A DNA stretch of 64,000 nucleotides from Pleurotus djamor (lineage: Eukaryota > Basidiomycota > Agaricomycetes > Agaricales > Pleurotaceae): the NCBI GenBank assembly GCA_029747585.1, contig JAPEVF010000054.1, forward strand, positions 1 to 64,000, given 5' to 3'. Position 1 is the first letter of the stretch. Every line of letters begins with the position of its first letter. Under the pieces are notes generated by a model that saw nothing but the letters and a program-made list of their open reading frames with translations, was not told the origin of the DNA and did not search any database. A program made the position numbers and the translations under genes. Shown piece after piece: positions 1-12,753 of the stretch.

Positions 1-182
1 CGTGCACATCAACCCTGAAGGAGATGGACAAATCGAGAAAGCCACCCCCGACCACCCCCATTTTGACCGCATGGCTTTTGACTACACGAAGCTCAAGCCA
101 CTTGTACGTTTACTCTCTTTTTTGTCTTTGCTCGAGTTCATTCCTTTTCGTTTAGGATCATACGCTGCTCCTTAACTACTAG
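1..182 (+). CDS. 3' end of an unrecognised gene, cut by the window edge
   Basis: An open exon runs from the first bases to 103, reading HINPEGDGQIEK then a stretch containing DHPHFDRMAFDY and ending KLKPL. A GTACGT donor follows at 104. The nearest acceptor (TTTAG, 150-155) gives a 52-nt intron of normal size and a short last exon DHTLLLNY with stop TAG at 180-182. A later acceptor at 181-182 is also possible and would extend the frame to a stop at 381-383. The acidic and proline-rich sequence looks like a real protein, but I do not recognise the family. Only the last 40 or so residues are inside the window, so no function is offered. Confidence 0.4.
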
Positions 183-359
183 CTCGAAGCCCAGGGCTCA
201 TATTTTTTGAATCTCAACGTTGCATCTACTGTTTGTATTGTATCACATATCTTTAATACTTGTTCATGTTTCATGGTCAGTCATGGAGTATATCGTCAAG
301 GTATAAAGGTATCAGGTATTGCCATATTTATATGGCCCTCCGTTCGTTATACCCACTCT

Positions 360-1140
360 ACCTGTGAGAGGGGTAGCTCCTGAGGCCTTGGACCCCTGTG
401 TGGGAATCAAGAGACATCCGTGTGAACGAAGTCCATGGACTGATGGGTGTGATGACGCGTCCTTCAACGCTTCAACCTAACATGGACTTCAGGCTTACTC
501 ACATGCGCCTACTTCTCAGGAAACTTATTTTCCTTGTTCATGACCCCGAATGTTCCTTACGAAAAGTGCATGAAAATGACATTTTTATCCTCAAAAAACG
601 GGTATGTTGTCTCAGCACACTTGACCTTCGCCGTAACTATCATTTCGCTAATCGAGACTAGGATATGATGATATCAAAATGGCCCATCCTTTAGCCCAGG
701 GATTGCTCGTCATCGACAGCATTTCGCAAGTTGGATTTACACGGGAAGATATCGTGGATTCTTCACAACCTGTCTACCATGGGATCTCAGACTCTCGCGT
801 CGCCACGACGAACGTCCTCAGCGCTGGCTCGACCTCAAGTTCAAGTTCAAGCCCTCTTTCTACATCCCCGTTGTAAAGTAATACTCTATGCGCTGAATGA
901 CCCCGGCGGTATCACTCCTCTACCACCGGAGCATCCTCAAATACCCCATTGCAACGTCCATGTGCACTTCACCGACGACAATCACCACCGCCCGACCATA
1001 CTCCAATGTTTCGTCGTTCCTTCTCCCCCTCTCAAATCGTAGCCGTGCAGACTTTCAAAACATAGTCTTGGGGCTGCCGTTTCCTTGGGCTCCGCTTGGT
1101 GCTACTGGCTTCGGTGTCGTTTGACCGACGTGGAAGGAGG
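360..1140. repeat. Decayed segment A, related to 5945-6560
   Basis: Several blocks match the segment at 5.9-6.6 kb in the same order: GAGAGGGG-AGCTCCTGA near 365, TGATGACGCGTC near 450, GTATG--GTCTCAG-AC near 603, and GGTGCTACTGGCTTC near 1100. Matches for these in the other segment lie near 5950, 6010, 6160 and 6500. No long reading frame survives in either copy, and translations contain stops in all frames. I read this as two diverged copies of one ancestral segment, perhaps the 5' part of a gene. Its identity is unknown. The TGATGACGCGTC block also lies upstream of the first MYND gene. Confidence 0.4.
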
Positions 1141-3551
1141 AGATTAGGGCAGAGTCGGAGACGACGATGATATTCAGGAAGAAGACGTCGAGGCAGTTCG
1201 TTATCGAGACACATTTTCCTCTCGTGCGTTCCCTCGTACTTCTCCATTGTAACCTCCGCTTATAACTCTCTTCTCCATTCAGGAAACCTCTTCGCTCGCA
1301 GCCTCCCGCCCTTGGCCATGACCTCAAACGGTCCAACTACCCTTCCCCTCGTCTCAAGGCCTACTGCCGTCCAAACCGACCGCATTTGCAGAGCTTGGGC
1401 TCCCAAACGCGTTGTCTACCGCCCATCCTTCGCTTGTCAACGAACGTTCAATCATCGGGATCCTTCCATCTGACAGAGCTCGCGCCGATGCTTCCATATA
1501 CCAGGGACAGCGCGTTTGATCGGGAGAATGGGGGCGCTGCTCGTCGGTGTCTTTTGGCATCGTTGAAATCATGGTTGCTCCCATCTCCTTCTAGGTTTCT
1601 GGCTCCGACCACGATGCCTTCTCTCCCCAATCTCCCTGCAAGGATGATTGTTTGGAAACGAGAATGTCTGCGCTCAGAGATCGTTACCCATGGTCCATGA
1701 GATAGGCTCGAACAGCTTTGGTATATAGAGTACCTGTTGGTACCAACGAGGTCGCTGTACACGTCCTACCCGCTACACGCCTTTTTATTCTCGATGTGAC
1801 CAGTACCTGTCGCATTCGACCTTTCGTCCATCCTCCCCATCGAGGAATCTCCATCAAGCTCCAAGTTTCAAGACTCGCACTCACGTCGTGCCACCCCCTT
1901 CATCCCGTCCTTCAGCCGTTCCGAATGTCCGTGGGATGTTTGTGTCATCTTCACCTCCGTCCACGCGCTCGTCAGTACCGCCAGTGACCAGACATCAGCC
2001 CCCTCTACCTCTTCCATATCGTTGGACGCGCTCTTGAAACGCGCTGCGGGTGATGGTACGACTGTACAGTAAGATGGATGGGTACTGTGTTCAAGCTCAA
2101 ATTGGACTCGTTCGTCGCCAGGACAAGTCGGATCCTTCCTTGGCTCCATCCATTCCTGTGTCGCTCGAAGATACCCTGCCTTCGTTGTACTCAATGCCTA
2201 CTCTGGACGACATGACTGCGTGTTGAGTCCTTTCCTCCCCCCTGGCACATTCTCTAGCCCTCGATGTTCACCATCAAAGCCACAACAAACACCCGCCTCT
2301 TTCCTCCTCCTGCAACTTCGTTGTTGGCGTTAGCCGCAGCGCCGCAGTATACACTATGTAGTCGACATTGGGTCAGGGGTCGACACTACTTTTTCATCAC
2401 CTCACTCACGATTCCATTACACCTTCTGCTTGGTGGTGGACGGCAACTCATGAATCCCCGTTGATACGGATAAGTTGGGGTCTAGCTAGTGCTGCGGAGG
2501 AGGTGGACGTAGACGATGACCGGAGACAATGACCGAAGACAATGTCTCGGTCGAGGCGACAGTGCTGAGGAGGATAATGACGAGTGCTGATGAAGGCGAT
2601 GGCGATGACGAAGAAGAAGGAACCGTTCCCCACGTCCTGTGAAGATTTCGCGCTCGGAACGTCCATTTACCCCATCTTTACACTTTACATCCACCTTACG
2701 GTGGTTACGGTTTCTGTTGAGCGCTGGTCATCTATCACTGCGGTGCGAGCTCGGCGATGTTGGCTTTCAGGCAAGACTCTCATCGCTGTCGCTACGAAGT
2801 AGTGTGACCTGCGCAAGATGGAGTTCATTCTGATAATGCGGAAACAGATGGACTCGGAGAAGGTGGAATGAGGAGTAAGGATTTCTTTGGAACACGAGGA
2901 CTCAGGGGATACAAGACACTCTAGATAGCTGGCTGCTTGCTAGACAGTTCGAATTCATACATAGCATGCTCCCGTACTGTCACCGTCGCTTGGCCTTACC
3001 TCAGGCTAGCGTACACATTTTCCATAATAGTTGATGCTCGTATTTACTCTACCTAGCAATACTCTACTCTATGATTTCTCTAGGCTTGACGATACCGTTG
3101 CCGCTTCTTGGTAACCTCCCCTGGAAGCTGTTTTACCGTCGAATATGTCTTCCTCCGTTTGCGTGGACGGCGGAGGACGACCGTACGTTGCTGCAACGAC
3201 TTCGAAATTGGCTAGGACAGCCTGCGTTGCGGGTTTGGAATGGTCATAAAATATGAGAATATGTCTATAAGTACAGCGTTTACCATTCTTTACACTTGTG
3301 AATGTGAGTGAGTGACCTCGAATGGGGTCAGGACAAGTCACTGAACGCATGCTGAAGGGGGAGGTAAGTCGGGGTGGGCGCTAAGCGTAGCGCCCAGCAC
3401 TGTAAGATGAAGTGGCGCTCTGGCTTCGCACTTTTCCTTCTAACCACGAATCATCGTGCTACATCACTGGTGCGATTCCGCTTCAACTTGCCCGTCTTCT
3501 ACACGCATACTGCTCCAGCGTGAAATATCAAGTTTTCTTACCGTTGGAATG
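1141..3551. other. No recognisable gene
   Basis: All reading frames here are short, and none has a recognisable domain or a plausible chain of exons. The stretch carries pyrimidine-rich DNA and two TACTCTA motifs close together near 3045-3071. It also forms the upstream region of the F-box gene that starts at 3552. Confidence 0.5.
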
Positions 3552-5260
3552 ATGGTGGGCAGGTCTTCTCTCATGAGGGAAAGGTAACATGTTCATTCAC
3601 GCACTGATTGATCGCGATTCTGCGTCGAAAATTGTAGGCAATCTTGACCGATCATGAAGCCCAAGGCGCTATTGATGGGGAGATCAAGAAATACCAGGAG
3701 ATCATCCGTGGTCTCCATACACGCAGAAATACACATGCGGCGATCTCAAAGCTCCCAAACGAGCTCATCGCGCAAATCTTCCTCGAATGCAGTGCGCTCA
3801 ATGGAGGGGATGACTTCACGTATACGCGGTGCCGGCTAATGAGCATCTGTACTACGTGGAGGGAGATCGCCCTTGCGACGCCTCAGCTCTGGACCTTCAT
3901 TTCACTCAGACGACCTCAGTGGCTTGCGACATCGCTTCACCACTCGAAATCAGCACCCCTCATCGTCGAGTACACAAAAACGCAGCAAACCTTGGACTCG
4001 GATCTGGTAGAAACCTTGAAACATGAAATGCATAGGTTCAAGGACCTCCGTGTCAACTGGCCAAGAGCGGATGCATCAGCTCTACTTACCCAATTTTTCA
4101 ACCAACCACTTCCACGCGCATCTCTCCTTCAAAAGCTGGTCATAGACATGAATTTGCCCACAGATGTCGGAGCCTTGAACATCGAGTGGACTCTAGAACC
4201 CGTCATTATGGACCTGTTCTGGGCTGAATCGTCTGCGCTTTGGTCAATGTCCCTTGAGAACGCCCTACCCAGTTCCACCACACGCCTACCATCCTTGACG
4301 CACTTTAACATTGATGTATCCCGTGAAGGGCACCGCCTCTCTCTTCCCTGGCTGGCCGAGTTTCTTCAGAACCACCCAACGCTAGAAAATGTCGATATCA
4401 GAACGATCTCCTCTGGTCATTCTGCCACACTTCCCGCACTTCCGATATCACTGCCAAACCTAAGATCACTGACATTGATCTTCGCATCCCTCAAAGAATC
4501 AAAGCTTTTCCCTCACCTCGAATTACCATCCCCGCCACCGAATACATATATTGCCTTTTTCAACAGTCCTGACGATGACGAAACAGATGATCAGGGGGAT
4601 CCTGTACGTTCTCAGCTCCGACAGCTTATCTCTAACGCCGCCTCTGCGTTGCTGGATGCAAATTCCTCTCCTTCTCCGTCGCTTCAAGCCACTTTCTTAG
4701 CATCAACAGCCTACCAACTGATCGTCACGACCGTAGAAGATGACCCAGATCCATTCATGCTATCCATCTTGAATCTACCGCCGCAGCTCAGAAGCCCAGT
4801 CGTCCACTTCACTACAGCCCTTCCGCTAGAAAGAATCACTCAACTCTACCTCTATGGGCAAGTACACGGCTGCGAGTGGGCGGCGTGGAGGAACCTTCTT
4901 CCCCATCTAATCGAGCTTGAATGGGTCTCCGTTAAGAGTGTAACCACCCTCCGATTATTCGCGCGATCAACGATACCTCTATACGACCTGATGGCAGCAG
5001 ACTCCGAGGTGCCTGTGTTTGGCAACCACAAGCTGACCTCAATCCATGTGGACGGTGACAGAGCCTCGACGGCGCGCGACTGGATGAGGTTCATTGACAT
5101 GTGTAGGAGTCGAGCGGAACATGGGATCGGAATAGAAATCGTGAAGATTTATGAATGCAAGGTAGCGGAAGAACATGTGCGGGAATTGGAGGAAGTTACG
5201 GACGTAGACTGGGATGAAGATGACGATGAGTCCACGGACAAGGAGGATGAGGAAGAATAG
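3552..5260 (+). CDS. F-box-like protein
   Basis: Predicted 541 residues. The coding sequence is ATG (3552-3554), an intron of about 83 nt (3555-3637), then one long exon from 3638. An F-box-like motif lies near residues 30-70 (KLPNELIAQIF, then a CTTWREIALATPQLW region), followed by a leucine-rich C-terminal region without clear repeats and a very acidic tail (about 515-541). F-box proteins usually recruit substrates to SCF ubiquitin ligases through Skp1; the target here is unknown. The start was chosen because four other F-box loci in the window also have a first coding exon that is only ATG. It is the most diverged of these paralogues, and its tail is unlike the others. Confidence 0.8.
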
Positions 5261-7683
5261 ATGGTGTAATAATCAATATATGGCTTTATTCAGTACATAC
5301 AGGCTGTACTTTGACTACGCCGAACGTAGCGCCTGGCGCCCTTGGATCGTTTAGCTTCTTCTTCTTGTAACCATCAAGCAACCATCAAGTGATTTCCATC
5401 TACGCAGTACACCAAACCTAAAAGATTGTTCACCCGTTGACATCGTCAGCTTTCTTCTTTGGCTTTTGACTCAATCGTCGATCCAAGGTCAAGGTAAAGC
5501 ACGGGATTGGTCCATCCTTCCACTTACTCGCTCATCTCTAGAAGATCTCTGTAGGAAGGGTAACTATACTTTACCTACTCACCCGTCGAAAGCCAAATTC
5601 GTCCAAGGTTTCCAACGCGCGTTTCGATAGTCTGGAATTGGAAGGGGTTCAGGTGGACAACGGCCTGAAGACTGGTCGTTACTTGCTGATATCAGAGAGC
5701 ACATCATACATGTGAAAAGGGCAAACGGAAGTTGAACACCGAGGACTCTTGATTTTTGTATGCGAATTTGAGGGGCACACCGAGGTTGAATGGGATGGAG
5801 TTTAGGGAGCCGAGTTCAGAGTCGACAGAGTGAGTGGAGCACCTTGGAGAGATATGTATAAGACTTGGCTCGATTGTCCTAATGAAAATGTCTTCGTCCT
5901 GGTTGAGAAAACTGGTCGAAGCTTCCTCAAAGATCACACTCCCTGACAGTGAGAGGGGTCGCTCCTGATGAAAGTCTTGACTGTGGGAACGGTCATGCCA
6001 GACCCAAGGGCGATGACGCGTCTCAGACTCAGAGTCGTGAACCCCAGATCCTTATGTCGCGACATGGCCCTGGTAAGTCTTTCTTTGAAATGGTAGACAT
6101 TGAGCTCATTCACATATGATGAAATCCCTCTTAGGGAGCTTCATTTACCCCACCCAACTTGGTATGCCGTCTCAGTACGCCTGACTGTAAGCTGGTCGAA
6201 ATTATGAAAATTTCCAAACGGAACAACCTTTTGTTGTCTGCATTTCTCTGCTACCAACTTCGGCACTGCATTCACTGTGTCATTCTCGTGGGAAATGAAG
6301 CTCGATGGGTACATACAGGATCGGCTTTCAGGCTTCCTACAACGGAACAATATGGCAGTATTCGCGTCTTCCTGGCGTATACCTAAATACGACGTCACCC
6401 CGCATCCTTCTCGAATCCTAGGGTCCGTTGCGAGAATATCCGATCCTCTCAAACTGGAGCTTTCCGTTTGGTTGCTGTCATTTTTGTTGGCATAGCTCGG
6501 TGCTACTGGCTTCAGTTTGCTTAGGCGAGGTGGAGGGAGTGGAGGACGCGGTCGAGTGGAGGATGGTGAAGCTTGAAGTCGGACTCGAACGATTTGAATA
6601 TGTCAAGCTGAGGCTGGCTTGGATATCGTGCGTTCCTTATACTTTCATGCCAGACACTTTGCTCACCTCTCTGTTGGCAGGATCGAAATCATTTCCATGA
6701 ACTCGAGAGATTGCTGCAGTGTTCCTCTCCGCGTCATTCCGGGTCCTGCTACATCAGCTCCAGAGCAACGACTTGATTTGCGAGGACCTACAACCAAGCA
6801 ACCTCTACTTCCTGACGAGCACGATTCAATGGGGCGCGACTGGGCGCATTTGAACCAAGCATGTGAAGCCCGCCAGCGCCATGGGAAACCAATACGGAAA
6901 CTGAAGATTCTGTGTTGCAATATTGACATCATTCATTCGAAACTTCAGCCCGGCGGTGAAGGACTCGCATTGACTGGCTGAGTTTTAACTACTCAGCCTC
7001 AGTGTTGGCAAGTCGAGCGGGGAGCACGATACTTCTTATGAGCAATACAGAGGTTTAGCAACACTTTTCGATGATTATAGAAAATAAAATGATTCCCTAG
7101 AATGCACTAGGTACATCGGTCATCAATCACTAACAAACCGTAGTACTCTGATAACCCGCTTCTTCAAAATTCAAGTCGCACATGGACAGGTACCGGTTAC
7201 ATCTTTCCGATCAAACTTACCACCAAGTTTGACGCTTGACACTTTCTAGAGGTCGTTTGGCCGAGGAATCTGACCGCAGCACCGATAGGGACACTTCGGG
7301 ATTTGATTTTTTGGTAGATAGACGGTTGGTGCTTCGATGGGAAGTGGGTAGAGCACACGAGGAAGCGTCGATATCGCGTTGGATAGGGCGTAATCAAGAC
7401 ACCGAGTTGAAGGTCGTGAGATTCGCCGTATATATGAGGTAGGTGGGTAGGTGAGAGACCTTGATGTGGTTCGGTGAGGGTTCGGTCAGCGTTGTTTCAC
7501 AAAGTGCCGCGTGTCGGCTTCGAAGTTCGAGGCGGAGGTACCAACAAGATAAAGACACTCCCATATTTGGGTGGAACAATGAGTATAAAGGCGTCTCCAG
7601 GTTGTCGATTTCATCTAACATCCTCATCCACAAACATTCGCTGCGGTACTACTTAGTAGAAAGTCTTGATCACACCCGCAACG
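5261..7683. other. Gene-poor stretch containing decayed segment B
   Basis: No coherent gene was found. Segment B (about 5945-6560) is the diverged partner of the stretch at 0.36-1.14 kb and contains a GATGACGCGTC block at about 6010 followed by ATGGCCCTG and a GTAAGT donor. That resembles the start of a gene, but no downstream exon chain holds. The remainder has only short frames. Confidence 0.4.
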
Positions 7684-8045
7684 ATGAAGTTACCAGCTCT
7701 AACCTTGGCTCTCACCGTGTCTGCTTTCGTCGTTGTTTCGAACGCCGGACCTGTCGAACGTGTAAGCAGCGACACTGTTCATCACATGCGTATCCGGTAC
7801 TGACACATTCCGTTAGCGCGAACCTCTTCTAGGGTATGTTCTGCCGGGCTTAAGATCACATTTCCTCAGCGCATGATTGGTTTGATTAGGCAGGAGCAAC
7901 GAGCTCTAATGAAGCGCGGCTCAGACACGGTGTGAGTCTATCTCTGTCAGAATCAAGAGCAACTGAAATCAATAAAACCCATCTATCTAGCGACATAGTA
8001 AATGTCCCCGACGCCTGGGGGTGTCCCCGACATATCTGTGATTGA
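7684..8045 (+). CDS. Small secreted peptide precursor with a Kex2-type site (four exons)
   Basis: Exons 7684-7761, 7817-7833, 7890-7931 and 7991-8045 join in frame to give 63 residues; the introns are 55, 56 and 59 nt. Residues 1-22 form a signal peptide (MKLPALTLALTVSAFVVV...SNA). A short acidic/basic pro-region follows, then a Lys-Arg dibasic site (MKR), then a C-terminal peptide of 22 residues with two cysteines (ends WGCPRHICD). That layout is typical of fungal peptides released by signal peptidase and a Kex2 protease. I do not recognise the mature peptide. The model rests on splice signals only; the 17-nt exon is unusually short, so the exact structure is uncertain. It could be a signalling peptide, an effector-like peptide or a non-functional locus. 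Confidence 0.5.
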
Positions 8046-8622
8046 TGAAGAGCGTGTGCCTAGCAGAAATGTGGGATGGGGATGAGAGTCTGCGACAGTT
8101 GAAGATATCATCAGACGTTGAAGATGTTCTTATGTATTTAAGAATATGGATCACAATGTTTGCGAGAAGAGACATTGAAATACCTGAACTAAGTGGGATA
8201 TAATGGATGATTGATGGTAAATAGCCCTCACGGTACGCTCAGACTACGAGAATGGTTCTTGGAGGTATTTGATGTGGAGTCATGTTCAAGTTCCGATTGA
8301 CAAGGATCGTCAATAGAGTGGATATATGTACTCTGCCTTTTGTTTTCGTGGGGAGTTATGAAACCTTTGTCAGGTAAGCGAAACCCGACTCATTGAGACT
8401 TGAACTCGGCGAAAGACCCAATGCATTTGATAAAATGGCAATGTTGTCGAAGTATTGACAAGATGGAGTACATATAAGTTTATTTATCATTCAAGTGTCG
8501 AAGTCCAGCTAGAACCAATGAGTCTGTGGGAGCGCAGTCTTGTAGTTGTGGGGGCTTTCTTAGGAACTGGAGCTCGCTCCCAGCTCAACGACAAAGGAAT
8601 CTGGAATGAAATCAACACAAAT

Positions 8623-9531
8623 TCAAAGTCGCACAGTCGATCTGAGGGGTACCTCTCTCAGCAGCTCTTCGGATCGTTTCTCAATGTAGTCGTCCATGAT
8701 GTTAATCTTCTCCGAAAGTCGATCATTGAGGCGTTGGCACGACCTGCATTCCGGCTTCTCTTCGACTCTGGGAGGAAGATATGAACTCGCATTGCGAGCA
8801 ACTTTGAGCGGTGCGCCATTCACCGCGTCGTCGCCGATTTTATTGAAATACTGTTTCCATGATAATGGGAAATGCTGGGCAGCGAAACGTACTGATGCGC
8901 AGTCGTGGTCCCATGCTTGATTGTTCTGTATGTCTTTTTGCGCAGATTGGGGGATTGATTGGATGGCTACACGAAATTTCATGTGGTATTGAAATAACTG
9001 GTGGAAATCCTTCGCATCCGGTAGAAGGTTGACTGATGCGAATTGAGTAAGTAGTTCATCAGCCTTGAACAACAGAGATGCCTCTGCAGCCTGACGTGCG
9101 ACGACACCCCATTTGTGGTGACACGCCAGGGCGTATGCTTTCGCGGGGAAGTCTTTGATCTCTGTCATGGCCAAAGCCTGGTAGGAATTCTCCATCCGAG
9201 CGGTTACGGTCGACATATTGAGATTACTCGCAGCTTTCAGAACATTGTGGAGGGTGGAGATATCGTTGATAATCGGATCGGTCACTGGGTAGCAGTATCG
9301 GAGAAGGGAATCGAGTGTTGAGGAGTTCTCTCGAACTGAGATGAGGGGGAGGTTGTTCGTTCCGGTCGAGTCCCCCAGGGGCTGGTTGGTTTCGGGATTC
9401 TTCCCGAAGAAGGGGGAAGCCATGAGAAGGAGGATTTTGTGGACGTGGAAGTCTACGTCATCGGAGGAGCGTAGGATTAGGTCGGCGTTGGGTCCATCGA
9501 ATGGAGCAGATGCGAGCTTTGGTGTTGTCAT
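8623..9531 (-). CDS. BTB/POZ domain protein
   Basis: A single-exon gene of 302 residues if the internal ATG at 9531 is used. A longer frame opens at 9645, but its extra 38 residues (FRFVLHISTTHHPLD...) look like translated leader. The BTB/POZ fold occupies about residues 8-110: a DADL-like start (PNADLILRSSDDVDFHVHK), the typical KILLLMASPFF and later the LRYCYP segment. A helical region follows (ALACHHKWG, near 130-160) as in many agaricomycete BTB proteins of about 300 residues. The C terminus has a CxxC pair (CRSC) and a short charged helix. BTB domains mediate dimerisation and can link substrates to Cul3 ligases; no MATH or kelch partner domain is visible here. Confidence 0.85.
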   Translation of the reverse strand: MTTPKLASAPFDGPNADLILRSSDDVDFHVHKILLLMASPFFGKNPETNQPLGDSTGTNNLPLISVRENSSTLDSLLRYCYPVTDPIINDISTLHNVLKAASNLNMSTVTARMENSYQALAMTEIKDFPAKAYALACHHKWGVVARQAAEASLLFKADELLTQFASVNLLPDAKDFHQLFQYHMKFRVAIQSIPQSAQKDIQNNQAWDHDCASVRFAAQHFPLSWKQYFNKIGDDAVNGAPLKVARNASSYLPPRVEEKPECRSCQRLNDRLSEKINIMDDYIEKRSEELLREVPLRSTVRL

Positions 9532-9679
9532 TGTGATTGAGGAATTACTGTGGTATCTCGGAGTTCTACTGGAACGCGGCCGTCTGTCAAGCGGATGGTG
9601 GGTAGTAGAGATGTGTAAGACAAACCTGAACTTGATGAATGTCAACCAGAAGGTAATGATACATCAAAACGGTAGATGA

Positions 9680-12600
9680 ACAGTCTTATATAGTGATGAT
9701 GCTGGACTATATATAATTAGATGGTCAGATAGAATGCGGCAGAGTAGATTGGCATCTGACCAGGCCTCAGCGTTCGCTTCTTGAACTAAGCAATCCACTT
9801 GGCACCATTGTTTCGTCTCATTCTTGCTGTGGTCAAGCTCATGGCGCTGCGGATCGTGGACCGTGCCGTTGCAAGGAGCTACATCAGACCTTCGAAATAT
9901 TTCAGCGTACCATCGAGAGCAGCACAATCAGAACCAAAAACCTTCATACGGAAGCCTTTCGGAATCCTGCGCGATGGGTTCATATCGTAGGTGCTTAACA
10001 AATTACTGCGTAAAGCGACTTCTACCAAGATTTGATGTAGAATCCGAGACACAGGTCACGATGTTGGTACTCTATCTGATGCGTGATATTAGTAGATAGT
10101 CCATGTGTATTCGAGGAAGACTGGCACCAAAAAAGTCCGCGGTCGACTACGAGACAAGGAAGATGGGGAAAGCAATATGAAGGGTAGACGACGGAGGGTA
10201 TAACACGGTATGTAGACGGTCCATACGAAGCCTGAGATCTTGAGAGGTTATGTCCATGAATGCGTCGGTCCGATAATGCAACAACTAGCAACAATATTTA
10301 ATGTCCTAGCATCCACCCCAGCCTACCGCAATGGCGCTGACGAGTCCAAAGGGCACCAACACCATGCCAGCAGCAGCGCCCCTCTTCTACTCGAGCATTG
10401 GCGTTGAAGACGACGAGTGTTTGAGGAGGGAATCCGAGCCGAAGGTGTTGACGTCCGCCGGGATTGGGGAAGGGAAGGGAAGGGCAACCGAAGTAGAATG
10501 CTTGCATCGGTTCCAGCAGAAGCCGGGGTAGGGGCTGTATCCTGGGTAGAACCTAGATGGGTACAGCTGATATACAACACATGGCAAGTGGTGATAGAGT
10601 AGTCCAATCGTTCGTGCGTATTCGAAAGAGACAGGTAAGTATGAAAGGAGTGTCCATGGATAAATACGGAAAAAGGAAGATGAGGAAGGGGATATCAAAG
10701 GGTGGAAGGGCGTATAGAGTAAGGGAGTCAAGACAGTCCTTGAAAGTGTCCACGAAAAGGGGGGGAATGAAAAAAAAGGTCTCCCAGGTCCTAGCCCATC
10801 TTAACGCTATAGAGTAGGTGAGTCCAAGTAACATCAACGTCGCGAGAGCAGTAACGTCCCTCTGATACTCGAGCGTTGGCATTGATGACGACGAGACGTT
10901 CAGGAGAGAAGCCCCACTAACGCGCTCTGGAGTCCAAACGTGATCGCGTGATCATCCATCTAGCAATAGCATACAACCGGCTTCGACAGATACGCGGCGT
11001 AAACGGTACAAACGGTCGCAACGACGATATCCGCACCGACGCTCTCGCGAGGAAGTACGGATGATGAAGGAAGATGGACACGACGAAGGGTGACAGCGCC
11101 GCCGCCGGCAAGGGAGGGAAACAGACTTGTTATTGACGTCCGTTGGGATATGGGAGGGGAAGGGTAACCGAAGTAGAAGGTTGGCATCGACTCCAGCATC
11201 GTGACACGAAAGCGAAAGCCCGGGAGGCATGCGCCTGAGGATGTGCTTGACGTCATCCCAGGAAGGAGACGGCGGCATAGCACCACCCGACGAGCGAACG
11301 GACAGGTCAGCGTCGGGTTCAACCAGTGGCGAAAGCCGGTAGACGTGGGGGTGGGAGTGGTTGACGCTTTCATGGATAGTGGTGTTGACCAAGCCTTTCG
11401 CACCTCGACGTCTAGCTGGTGTGATGTGCGGGTAAAACGGCTAGTGAGGAGATGGAAGGTTAGAACATCAAGATGGACGGTGCGAATTGCCACACACCTT
11501 GGAATCCCATACATGGTTTACCCAAGCGGTGGGTAGCGGAACCGACCCGACAGCCATCTCTCCGTTGGGGATTCGACTCATTGGGCGATGCAAACTTGAA
11601 GAAGGCGAGATACAATGTGATTCGACCGCGTTGAGAGTAAAACGCGAGCACTTCGCGGGCGCGAGCGCGTGAGGTAAGGCTGTTTTCCGTGCTGCTTTTC
11701 GGAAGGAGGTCAGAGACGGTATTGTATGCTATGAACATAAGATCGACATACCGGCAACGGCAAAGCGGATACGCTACTGAGCACCAATCAAAAGAAGAGC
11801 ATCGGGTTCAACCACCACCGATAGTCGATAGACATTTGCGTGTTTGATCATCGATAGGGCCGACCAAGCCTTTCGCCTTGAGTACTGTCTGGCGCGACCT
11901 CCGGGAAAAGGACTATCGGAACAGAAGGTTAGAAGGTTGGGATGCACGGTGGTGGTTGACACACACCTTGAAATACTACCCACATCGCTTGTCCGAACGA
12001 CAGAGCTGCAGCCGTCTCTTTGTCGAGGACTCGAGCTCATCCACAGCAGGGCGATGCAAACCTGAGAACGATGGAAGACGAGGCAATCCGGGCGCGTGCG
12101 TTTCGGAGGCGAGTACTTCGTGAATGTGTGGAACACAGTCCCTGAATTCGTTTTGGCAGCACTTTACGGGGATGGTTTAGAGACCGTGTGGTATGAAGAC
12201 AAGACTGACATACCAACGATGACGAACCACTGAGTACAACCAATATCACCATCACTAACGAACCACTGGCCTCGATACCTCCGCACGGTTTGTACGTAGA
12301 AATGAGCTTCATCGTCGGTCTTGACACGGTGCCTAGGAGGAGGAACGACGAACATTCGAGTCAGCGACAAGGAAACCCCCGTGAACTCAACTCACTTTGA
12401 GTAGCACACAGCCAATCCCATTCTTAACCTGCATCTAAATCGCCCTGGGCATCCTCGTTGAAAGCAAATGCTATTGAGGTTGTGTTTGGTGTCGGTCGGC
12501 GAGACTGGGGCCTACGATGGTCCAAACGTTCAACGATTCCTGATCTAGAGTACCATGAAAAGCTGGTCAGAGGAGCGACGTAGACCAGTACGATGGATAC

Positions 12601-12700
12601 AGACGATAATTCGGTCGGTTTCTTTCCAGCATGTTGGCGATGATGGTGGTGGGGAGAGAGAAGGAAAGAAGCGCCCGATGAGACAAAAATAAATCCACCG
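9680..12700. repeat. Gene-poor region built of diverged direct repeats
   Basis: Blocks recur in the same orientation. An ACTCGAGC-TTGGC-TTGA block lies at about 10390 and 10868. A GACGTCCG...GGGGAAGGG...AACCGAAGTAGAA...TCCAGCA block lies at about 10450-10515 and 11135-11198. A GGGTTCAACC...GACCAAGCCTTTCGC...GAAGGTTAGAA block lies at about 11310-11465 and 11810-11935. Spacing and divergence suggest old tandem duplications. Hydrophobic stretches appear in short minus-strand frames (for example near 10.6-10.85 kb), but no exon chain or known domain is convincing. Confidence 0.5.
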
Positions 12701-12753
12701 AGCGCTTAGATTTCAGCGTTGCGACCATCATCTCCTACAGTCATAGCATCAAA

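Noticed and set aside
1354..2194. Protein-kinase remnant (ADVWSLAVL-like wording on the minus strand)
   Set aside because: Only one short phrase resembles a kinase subdomain; the catalytic loop and DFG motif are not found nearby.
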